Below, one piece after another: positions 57,082 to 64,000 of a stretch of 64,000 nt of DNA (the stretch's first letter is position 1; the number at the start of each line of letters is the position of its first letter). The stretch is from Aquimarina sediminis (lineage in GTDB: Bacteria; Bacteroidota; Bacteroidia; Flavobacteriales; Flavobacteriaceae): positions 310,001-374,000 of the forward strand of contig NZ_POYJ01000003.1 in NCBI RefSeq assembly GCF_002895435.1. Reading direction: 5' to 3'. Below the pieces are notes generated by a model. It was not told the origin of the DNA and did no database searches. It saw nothing but the letters and a program-made list of their open reading frames with translations. The translations under genes and the position numbers were made by a program.

Positions 57082-57536
57082 TACTTAAATTCTTTTAAGT
57101 TAACAGTTTTAGGCTGCTGAGCATCTTGATTGTGTTCTGCTCCGGCATATACCTTTAAATTACGGAATAAAGCTGCTCCTAATTTGTTTTTAGGTAACAT
57201 TCCTTTTACCGCTTTTTCGATTAAACGCTCTGGATTTTTGTCATACAATTCCTGAGCAGTAAGACTTCTTTGCCCTCCAGGGTATCCAGTGTGACGGATA
57301 TATGATTTCTCAGTCCACTTTTTTCCTGTTAAGTTGATTTTTTCGGCATTGGTAATGATAACATTATCACCGCAATCAACGTGTGGGGTAAAATCAGGTT
57401 TGCGTTTACCTCTTAGTAGTATTGCAACTACAGAAGCAAGGCGACCTAAAGTCTGTCCCTCAGCATCTACATGCAACCATTCTTTTGTAACGGTAGCTTT
57501 GTTGGCAGATACTGTTTTGTAACTTAATGTGTCCAC
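57081..57536 (-). CDS. rplM: 50S ribosomal protein L13
   Basis: A 151-residue protein uL13 with [45 protein letters not shown] and [19 protein letters not shown], all conserved family blocks. It starts the rplM-rpsI-rpsB-tsf run. A strong promoter and a short leader of roughly 50 nt precede it. Confidence 0.97.
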   Translation of the reverse strand: MDTLSYKTVSANKATVTKEWLHVDAEGQTLGRLASVVAILLRGKRKPDFTPHVDCGDNVIITNAEKINLTGKKWTEKSYIRHTGYPGGQRSLTAQELYDKNPERLIEKAVKGMLPKNKLGAALFRNLKVYAGAEHNQDAQQPKTVNLKEFK

Positions 57537-57589
57537 ACTAATTATTTTTACTTAATTAAACATTCCTTTTCCTATATAAAATAGGGGTG

Positions 57590-57620
57590 CAAATGTACAA
57601 CTATATATTTATATAGCAAA
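57590..57620 (-). promoter_or_regulatory. Bacteroidota-type promoter of the rplM operon
   Basis: On the minus strand TTTG (57617-57620) is followed after 19 bp by TACATTTG (57590-57597), a good match to the -33/-7 consensus. The predicted leader also contains a CCTAT/ATAGG hairpin. Confidence 0.7.
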
Positions 57621-57817
57621 TAGGTAATTGATATTATTTTTAAAGTATGACTCGTTGGTTTTCAGTCAGGTTAAAGTTATGGTTGACCTTTTGTTTAATT
57701 CATGCTATAAAATATGTAGTCCTTGTTAATTTTTTACTAAAAAACTATATGTAGTGTGACAAACTAAGATAATTTCTGTCATCTTAGATAAATCAATCAT
57801 CAAATAGTATAGTCACC

Positions 57818-60535
57818 ATGAAATATTATACCTGTATTTGGGTACTTTTTCTATTCCCTATTGTTACAAAAGCGCAAGATTCTACAAGTGTTCTTAAAAA
57901 GAAAATATATACAACAAAACCGATTAATGAGACTGATATACCATCTATCGATGGTGTGATTGAAGAACAGGGTTGGGATCTTGTAGACTGGGGTGATAAT
58001 TTTATTGAAAGTGATCCTGATGAGAATACCCCTCCAAGTCAGCAAACTAAATATAAAATACTGTATGATCAGAAATACCTTTATGTCGCTTTTAGATGTT
58101 ATGATGATGAACCCGATAAGATCGAAAAAAGATTATCTAGGAGAGATGGTTTTACTGGTGATCGTATTACACTAATATTAGATACGTATCATGATAAGAG
58201 GACAGCTTTTTCCTTTACAATAACAGCCGCAGGAGTAAAAGGGGATGAATTTGTTTCTCAAAATGGTGATAATTGGGATCCTAGCTGGAACCCTATCTGG
58301 TATGCGGCAAGCAAGATTGATAGTGAAGGATGGACTGCGGAGATCAAAATTCCTTTAAGTCAATTAAAGTTCGGTAAGGCTAAAGAGCAAATTTGGGGAC
58401 TTCAGGTAAACCGGTTGATTTTTAGAAAGGCAGAAAGATCTGTTTGGCAGCGTATTCCTAGAGATGCTTCCGGGTTTGTTAGCGAATTTGGAGAACTACA
58501 TGGTTTAATCAATATTGAAGCGCAAAAGCAATTGGAAATTCAACCGTTTGCAGTAACTCAGTTAGATACCTATCCCGAAGAAGAAGGTAACCCTTTTAGA
58601 GATGGGGAAGATTTTGGGCTTAATGCTGGGTTGGATGCAAAAATTGGAATTACAAATGATCTTACATTAGATTTAACAGTTAATCCTGATTTTGGTCAAG
58701 TCGAAGCCGATCCCGCTGCTATTGCACTGGATGGATTTCAAGTCTTTTTTAGAGAACAACGACCGTTTTTTGTTGAAAACAAGAATATATTTGATTATCG
58801 TTTTGCCAATGGGTTTGATAATATATTCTATTCGCGTAGGATAGGAAGAAGCCCGCAGGGAGTAGTTGGAAAAAACCCAATAAATGATTCTAGTCCTGTA
58901 AATGATGAGTTTGTTGACTCACCTAGTAATACTACTATTCTTGGTGCAGCAAAGTTCAGTGGTAAAACAAAAGATGGTTGGTCTATAGGTGTCTTAGAAA
59001 GTGTTACTGCTCGTGAGATAGCAAAAATTGAAGATGAGAATGGAAATAAGAGAGAGACGGTTGTAGAGCCTTTAACAAATTATGCCGTGGGTAGAGTGCA
59101 AAAAGATTTTAATAAACGTAACTCTTTTATTGGTGGAATTTTTACAGCCACTAATAGACATTTGGGAGATGTACTTAATATAGATTATGAAAACCCAGAA
59201 ACAGATGAGACTTCGGAGTTGACTGATTCAAGAGAAAATAATCTTAATTTATTAAGAGAATCTGCGTATACAGGAGGATTAGATTTTAGGCACAACTGGA
59301 AGGATAGAGAATATTTTATTGAAGGAAATATTGTGGCTAGCCATGTAAAAGGGTCAAAAGAAGCTATTAAAGATACGCAAGAAAGACTAACCCATTTATT
59401 TCAAAGGGTAGATGCAAGTCATGTAAGTGTTGATCCTAATCGTACCTCGCTTACAGGTACAGGAGGGAAGTTGGCTGGAGGAAAGTCTGGCGGAGGAAAC
59501 TGGAGATATGAAGCAGGGGTTTTCTGGCGTTCACCAGAATTGGAGTTGAATGACATTGGGTTTTTGAGACAAGCAGACGATATTAGACAGTTTGCAAACC
59601 TTCGTTATTTGTTTTTGAAACCGACAAAATTTTATAGAAGAGCTGATATCGGATTTAATCAATCTTCAGCTTTTGATTTTGAGGGAAATTATAATCGAAT
59701 CCAGTACTCTTTGGGTGGAAATATCAATTATCAGAATAATTGGTGGACAGAAGTAGAAATGATACATAAGCCACGTATTTTTACGAATACAATTCTACGA
59801 GGTGGTCCTCGTTGGAGGTTTTCTGAAGAGAATATTGCTGTTCTGTTTTTTGGGTCCGATCAAAGGAAAAAATTTAATTTTACTATGGGGCATGTGAATT
59901 CATTCACCAAGCAAAATAACTTTTCTTTTAGGAGGTATGTGCTAAGACTAAGATATCAGCCTTTTAATGCTTTTAGTATGTCTTTGAATCCAGAGTTTGA
60001 GCAAAACCCAAACAAAACGCAGTATGTTACAGAGGTTGATTTTAATGGGACTCCTAGATATATAACTGCCAAAATTGATCAACAGACTCTAAGTGCTAGT
60101 ATCCGATTAAATTATAGTATTAATCCTAATCTTACCATACAGTATTATGGGCAGCCTTTTATCTCGAGAGGAAGATATCAGGATTTTAATCATGTTGCTA
60201 ATGCAGTTGCAAGTGATCTGAATGATAGGATAGCTTTGTATGATGATGATCAAATTTCTTTTGCAGATGATCAGTATTCTGTTGATGAAGATAGAGACGG
60301 GACAGTGGATTATACATTTGATAATCCAGATTTTGCATTTGTTCAATTTAGGTCAAATCTGGTATTGCGTTGGGAGTATATACCTGGATCCGAAATATTT
60401 TTGGTATGGTCTCAGGGTATTACCGGAGATGGAAATCCTTCAGATCATCTTTTTAGAAGCTTAGATAATCAAATACTGGACACGCAACCTGATAATACTT
60501 TTTTGATTAAAGCAACATATAGGTTTGTGTTATAA
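57818..60535 (+). CDS. DUF5916-type outer-membrane protein with CBM9-like N-terminus
   Basis: A 905-residue exported protein: signal peptide (residues ~1-19, ending TKAQ), a CBM9-like carbohydrate-binding-type domain (about 40-220, with PSIDGVIEEQGWDL, LYVAFRCYDDEP and GWTAEIKIPLSQLKFG), then a DUF5916 beta-barrel-like region with many aromatic strand ends to the C-terminal ATYRFVL. Function unknown; related genes are often found with peptidase or polysaccharide systems. Divergent from rplM across 281 bp. Confidence 0.85.
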   Translation: MKYYTCIWVLFLFPIVTKAQDSTSVLKKKIYTTKPINETDIPSIDGVIEEQGWDLVDWGDNFIESDPDENTPPSQQTKYKILYDQKYLYVAFRCYDDEPDKIEKRLSRRDGFTGDRITLILDTYHDKRTAFSFTITAAGVKGDEFVSQNGDNWDPSWNPIWYAASKIDSEGWTAEIKIPLSQLKFGKAKEQIWGLQVNRLIFRKAERSVWQRIPRDASGFVSEFGELHGLINIEAQKQLEIQPFAVTQLDTYPEEEGNPFRDGEDFGLNAGLDAKIGITNDLTLDLTVNPDFGQVEADPAAIALDGFQVFFREQRPFFVENKNIFDYRFANGFDNIFYSRRIGRSPQGVVGKNPINDSSPVNDEFVDSPSNTTILGAAKFSGKTKDGWSIGVLESVTAREIAKIEDENGNKRETVVEPLTNYAVGRVQKDFNKRNSFIGGIFTATNRHLGDVLNIDYENPETDETSELTDSRENNLNLLRESAYTGGLDFRHNWKDREYFIEGNIVASHVKGSKEAIKDTQERLTHLFQRVDASHVSVDPNRTSLTGTGGKLAGGKSGGGNWRYEAGVFWRSPELELNDIGFLRQADDIRQFANLRYLFLKPTKFYRRADIGFNQSSAFDFEGNYNRIQYSLGGNINYQNNWWTEVEMIHKPRIFTNTILRGGPRWRFSEENIAVLFFGSDQRKKFNFTMGHVNSFTKQNNFSFRRYVLRLRYQPFNAFSMSLNPEFEQNPNKTQYVTEVDFNGTPRYITAKIDQQTLSASIRLNYSINPNLTIQYYGQPFISRGRYQDFNHVANAVASDLNDRIALYDDDQISFADDQYSVDEDRDGTVDYTFDNPDFAFVQFRSNLVLRWEYIPGSEIFLVWSQGITGDGNPSDHLFRSLDNQILDTQPDNTFLIKATYRFVL

Positions 60536-60604
60536 AATTTCTTTATTTTTTTATATCGTAACTAATTTTAAACGTATTTTGCGGCAATATATAATGTCCT
60601 AAAT

Positions 60605-61798
60605 ATGAAGTGTTTTTATGTAGTGCTTATTGCAGTTTTTTTAAGTTCATGTAATACATCAGAACCCGAAAAAGAAAAAAATGCAATAGAAGAAGAGTTT
60701 AATGTGTCAAAAAAGGATTCTTTGTCTTTCTTTTTAGAGCATTATGAAAAATTTTTCGCTACTAATTTTAATGTTTCAGAATGTCCAGGGGCAGCTGTAG
60801 TTATTGTAAAAGATTCTACGGTTGTATATAAAAGAGGATTTGGGGTAAAAAAAATCCACACGCAAGATTCTATTGATGAAAACACAGTGTTTAGAATTGC
60901 TAGTTTGTCTAAGGGAATGACAGCAGTGCTGGCAGGAAATCTGGTTGACCGAAATGAGCTCAATTGGGATCAGAAAATAAAAGAATCTGTAAGGATGTTT
61001 AGTCTCAAAGATAAGAAACAGGCAGATCGTCTTGAGGTTGGTCATTTGCTGTCTCATACCACTGGGTTGTATAAGTATACATTTACGAAACTTATTCAAA
61101 AAGGTTGGTCTATCGATCGTATTGTAAATAGTTTTAAGAATAAAGGGGTTGTTGCTAGAGAAGGTGTTGAATATGAATACCAAAATGCAATGTTTTCGGT
61201 TATAGAAAAAATAATGGAAAATCAGACAGGAAAACCCTTTGAAGTACTTTTAAAAGAAAGGGTTTTTGACCCAGCAAATATGAGTACCGCATCAAGTACC
61301 TTTTCTGAAATTAAAGCAAGTAAAAATGTAGCGTTACCACATTCTTATAATCATTACTCCAAAAAATACTCGGTTACCAAAATTCATAAAAACTATTATA
61401 ATGTAGCTGCTGCAGGAGGGATAAATGCATCAATCTCTGATATGGGTGAGTATCTAAAAGTGTTGTTGGGACATAGACCTGATGTTATTTCTAATTCTAG
61501 CCTTGCTGATATTTTTAATCCAGTTATTTGTACTAGTGATAAAGATACATATGTTAATTTATGGGATGGAGTAACAGATTCTTATTATGCGATGGGATGG
61601 CGAATTTTGGATTATAGAGGTAGAAGAGTTGTGTATCACGGAGGAAATGTAAATAAGTATAAGACGCAGCTATTGATCGATCCTGATAATGGGATAGGTA
61701 TTTGTGTACTATTTAATGCTCCTAACTCGTTTAATGGTCCAGTGATTCCTACTTTTTTGAATTACTATGACTTCTACCTAAATGTGCTTGAAAAATAG
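60605..61798 (+). CDS. Beta-lactamase-fold serine hydrolase, lipoprotein
   Basis: A 397-residue class-C beta-lactamase/DD-peptidase-fold hydrolase. The lipobox LSSC (residues ~13-16) predicts a lipoprotein. The catalytic Ser-x-x-Lys is Ser100-Lys103 (SLSKGM), the Tyr-x-Asn motif is in YEYQNAMFS, and the third motif is HGG (VVYHGGN). It is probably an esterase or peptidase rather than a true antibiotic lactamase; the substrate cannot be predicted. It follows the DUF5916 gene by 69 bp and is followed by a bidirectional terminator. Confidence 0.9.
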   Translation: MKCFYVVLIAVFLSSCNTSEPEKEKNAIEEEFNVSKKDSLSFFLEHYEKFFATNFNVSECPGAAVVIVKDSTVVYKRGFGVKKIHTQDSIDENTVFRIASLSKGMTAVLAGNLVDRNELNWDQKIKESVRMFSLKDKKQADRLEVGHLLSHTTGLYKYTFTKLIQKGWSIDRIVNSFKNKGVVAREGVEYEYQNAMFSVIEKIMENQTGKPFEVLLKERVFDPANMSTASSTFSEIKASKNVALPHSYNHYSKKYSVTKIHKNYYNVAAAGGINASISDMGEYLKVLLGHRPDVISNSSLADIFNPVICTSDKDTYVNLWDGVTDSYYAMGWRILDYRGRRVVYHGGNVNKYKTQLLIDPDNGIGICVLFNAPNSFNGPVIPTFLNYYDFYLNVLEK

Positions 61799-61800
61799 AT

Positions 61801-61836
61801 AAGAAAATCCCGATACTTATGTGTCGAGATTTTCTT
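61801..61836. terminator. Bidirectional terminator between the hydrolase and polA
   Basis: AAGAAAATC / GATTTTCTT arms with a further CGA/TCG stem and a short loop. It sits between two convergent genes and has A/T runs on both sides. Confidence 0.85.
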
Positions 61837-61891
61837 ACTTGTTATTAGTTGATCTTTTGTATAGAAGTAGGTGTGGCTTTTTAACTTCTAA

Positions 61892-64000
61892 TTAATGCGC
61901 TTCGAGCCAGTCTTTCCCTAATCCTAAATCTACATCGAGAGGCACCTCTAAGCGATATGCGTTTTCCATTTCAGTTTTGATAAGGGTTTTAATCTCTTCC
62001 AGTTCGGGATTAAAAACATCAAATACCAATTCATCATGTACCTGTAGTAACATCTTGGTCTTATAGTTTCCTTCTTTTAGTTTCTTATGGATATTAATCA
62101 TTGCAATTTTGATAATATCTGCAGCACTTCCTTGGATAGGAGCGTTTACTGCGTTTCGTTCGGCTGCTCCTCGTACAATAGCGTTACCTGAGTTGATATC
62201 CTTCAGGTATCGTCGCCTTCCTAGAACGGTTTGAACGTATCCGTTATCTCTTGCAAAGTCAACTTGTTCACTCATATAGTTGCGAAGCTTAGGGTATGTT
62301 TTGTAGTAAGTGTCTATTAATTCTTTAGCTTCACCTCGAGAAAGATTCGTTTGATTGCTTAATCCAAAAGCAGAAACCCCATAAATAATACCAAAATTTA
62401 CGGTCTTTGCATTGCTACGTTGTTCTCTGGTTACTTCGTTAAGAGGTACGTCAAATACTTTTGCAGCAGTCGAAGCATGAATGTCTTCTCCGTTTTTAAA
62501 AGCTTCAATCATGGTCTCTTCTTTACTTAGTGCGGCGATAATCCTTAATTCTATCTGAGAGTAATCGGCAGCAAGTAAAGTGTATTCTTTACTTCTTGGA
62601 ACAAAAGCTTTTCGTACTTGTCTTCCTCTTTCTGTACGGATAGGGATATTTTGTAAATTAGGATTATTAGAGCTCAATCGTCCTGTCGCAGCAACAGTTT
62701 GCATATAATCTGTGTGCACACGCCCAGTATCTTGATTGACCTGTAAAGGCAAGGCATCTATATAAGTGCTTTTTAGTTTAGATAAACCACGAAAATCTAA
62801 TATATTTTGAATGATTTCATGGTCCTTGGCTAAATAGGATAGTACGTCTTCAGCAGTAGAGTATTGACCGGTTTTTGTCTTTTTAGGCTTGTCTACCAGT
62901 TTCATTTTTTCAAATAGAATAACACCTAGTTGTTTTGGAGAAGCAATATTAAACTCTTCACCCGCTTCTGTGTAAATCTTATTTTCTAATGTTTTAATAT
63001 CATTTTCTAACTCTTCAGAAAGGGATTGTAAAAAATCTTTGTCCAAATTAATACCTTCAATTTCCATATCAGCCAATACTCTAAGTAATGGAATTTCGAT
63101 ATCTTCAAATAAAGATACAGTTTTTGCTTCCTTAAGCTCAGGGGCAAAGTGTTCTTTTAGTTGAAAAGTAATATCGGCATCTTCTACACCGTATTCTTTT
63201 TGTTTGTCGAGAGGAACCTGTCTGAATGATAATTGATTTTTACCTTTTTTTCCAATTAGCTCTGTGATCGAGACTGGGGTATAATTAAGATAGGTTTCAG
63301 AGAGTACATCCATATTGTGGCGCATGTCAGGATTGATTAGATAATGTGCTAACATGGTGTCGAATAAGGTTCCTTTTACTTCAATATTGTATTTTGCTAA
63401 TACTTTGATGTCGTATTTTAAATTTTGACCAATTTTTGTAATGCCTTCAGCTTCAAAGAAAGGTCGTAGCTGTTCTATTAACTCTTGAACATCTGCAGGA
63501 TCTTCTGGAAAAGGGATGTAAAATCCTTTTGTAGCTTCCCAAGAAAAAGCAATCCCTACTAGTTCTGCTGTAAGAGGATCCAAACCGGTGGTTTCGGTAT
63601 CAAAACAAACCTCTTTTTGTTTCAATAGGTTTTGAATAAATAATTTCATTGCCATTCCTGGGGCAATGCTTTGGTAAAAATGTTCGGTATTGGTAATTGT
63701 TTTTCTGCTAGAAAAAGTAGCAGTTTCGGTTGCATCTTCGTTTCCTCCAAATAATGAAAACTGACCAGCCCCTGCTTGTGTCGTTTTCTTTTTTGTATCC
63801 GATCTATTTTTTTGAGTAGATGCTGATGCTTCTTCTCCAGAAAAAATTTTAACAAATTGGTCTGCGAGTCTTCTAAATTCTAGTTCTTCAAAAATTTCAT
63901 GTACTTTTTTTGCATCGGGTTCTGTAAGTTCGTAATTATCTGCATTAAAAGTTACGTCACAATCAAGAATAATAGTAGCGAGCTTTTTTGATAGGAGACC
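61892..64000 (-). CDS. polA: DNA polymerase I (N-terminal part outside window)
   Basis: Partial: the frame is open from the stop at 61892 to the window edge, about 703 codons. An ATG at 63655 is internal, not the start. Visible parts: the end of the 5'-3' nuclease-side region (LLSKKLATIILDCDV, EELEFRRLADQF), a low-complexity linker, the proofreading exonuclease domain with intact motifs (CFDTETTGLD, GQNLKYDIKVL, YGVEDADIT), and the polymerase domain with motif A DYSQIELRI, motif B RSNAKTVNFGIIYG and motif C VHDELVF. The enzyme fills gaps in repair and replication. All three exonuclease acidic motifs are kept, so proofreading should be active. Confidence 0.96.
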   Translation of the reverse strand, partial: GLLSKKLATIILDCDVTFNADNYELTEPDAKKVHEIFEELEFRRLADQFVKIFSGEEASASTQKNRSDTKKKTTQAGAGQFSLFGGNEDATETATFSSRKTITNTEHFYQSIAPGMAMKLFIQNLLKQKEVCFDTETTGLDPLTAELVGIAFSWEATKGFYIPFPEDPADVQELIEQLRPFFEAEGITKIGQNLKYDIKVLAKYNIEVKGTLFDTMLAHYLINPDMRHNMDVLSETYLNYTPVSITELIGKKGKNQLSFRQVPLDKQKEYGVEDADITFQLKEHFAPELKEAKTVSLFEDIEIPLLRVLADMEIEGINLDKDFLQSLSEELENDIKTLENKIYTEAGEEFNIASPKQLGVILFEKMKLVDKPKKTKTGQYSTAEDVLSYLAKDHEIIQNILDFRGLSKLKSTYIDALPLQVNQDTGRVHTDYMQTVAATGRLSSNNPNLQNIPIRTERGRQVRKAFVPRSKEYTLLAADYSQIELRIIAALSKEETMIEAFKNGEDIHASTAAKVFDVPLNEVTREQRSNAKTVNFGIIYGVSAFGLSNQTNLSRGEAKELIDTYYKTYPKLRNYMSEQVDFARDNGYVQTVLGRRRYLKDINSGNAIVRGAAERNAVNAPIQGSAADIIKIAMINIHKKLKEGNYKTKMLLQVHDELVFDVFNPELEEIKTLIKTEMENAYRLEVPLDVDLGLGKDWLEAH

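Noticed and set aside
61892..63655. Apparent truncated DNA polymerase I starting at an ATG at 63655
   Set aside because: The frame stays open to the window edge and upstream codons match the normal linker and EELEFRRLADQF region of PolA, so the ATG is internal.
63646..63855. Short overlapping frame within polA
   Set aside because: It is in another frame of the coding DNA of polA and has no independent support.

Overview
The window is low-GC, gene-dense chromosomal DNA from a marine-type member of the Bacteroidota, most likely the family Flavobacteriaceae; the genus cannot be proven from sequence alone. The evidence is a very large secreted protein with a type IX secretion (T9SS) C-terminal sorting domain, a PorT-like barrel protein, a Bacteroidota-style RpoN, paired ExbD proteins, DUF5686- and DUF5916-type outer-membrane proteins, almost no Shine-Dalgarno sequences, and TAnnTTTG-type -7 promoter boxes. 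No prophage, insertion sequence or CRISPR array was seen.

Layout. 1-10.7 kb: the end of a MacB-like ABC permease, a 1,724-residue T9SS adhesin-like protein with five exact 300-bp internal repeats, then a same-strand group of a methyltransferase, two tandem phage-collar (MdpB-like) paralogues, a formyltransferase-like enzyme, a Tat-type exported protein and a retropepsin-like protease. 10.9-17 kb: TatD, asparaginase, tRNA-Ser(GGA), and an ExbB/ExbD energy-transducing operon followed by a duplicated exbD pair. 17-26.9 kb: signalling genes, comprising a hybrid kinase whose ATPase domain looks degenerate, a PorT-like protein, rpoN, a two-component system with a separate 7-TM protein, and a MarR/GNAT pair.

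27-39.7 kb: the most interesting block. On the minus strand a YbjN-like protein, PspA/IM30, a GRDP-like protein, a protein with a CxxCxxCxxCxxC tail, an OB-fold/NfeD-type membrane protein, a flotillin, a small membrane protein, a giant AAA+ ATPase and a further membrane-anchored protein follow one another. A divergent HTH/S24-fold regulator without a catalytic lysine faces them across an intergenic region rich in TTGCTAA/TTAGCAA half-sites. It reads as a membrane-integrity or membrane-remodelling stress system under a dedicated repressor.

40-45.6 kb: katG with an ankyrin protein and a translationally coupled unknown gene, a 1-kb gene-poor stretch, and a metzincin lipoprotein. 45.7-64 kb: asnS, a region with a candidate small RNA, an MMPL/RND exporter, a DUF5686 protein, the housekeeping run rplM-rpsI-rpsB-tsf-pyrH-frr, a divergent DUF5916 outer-membrane protein, a beta-lactamase-fold serine hydrolase and the C-terminal three quarters of polA, which runs off the window edge.
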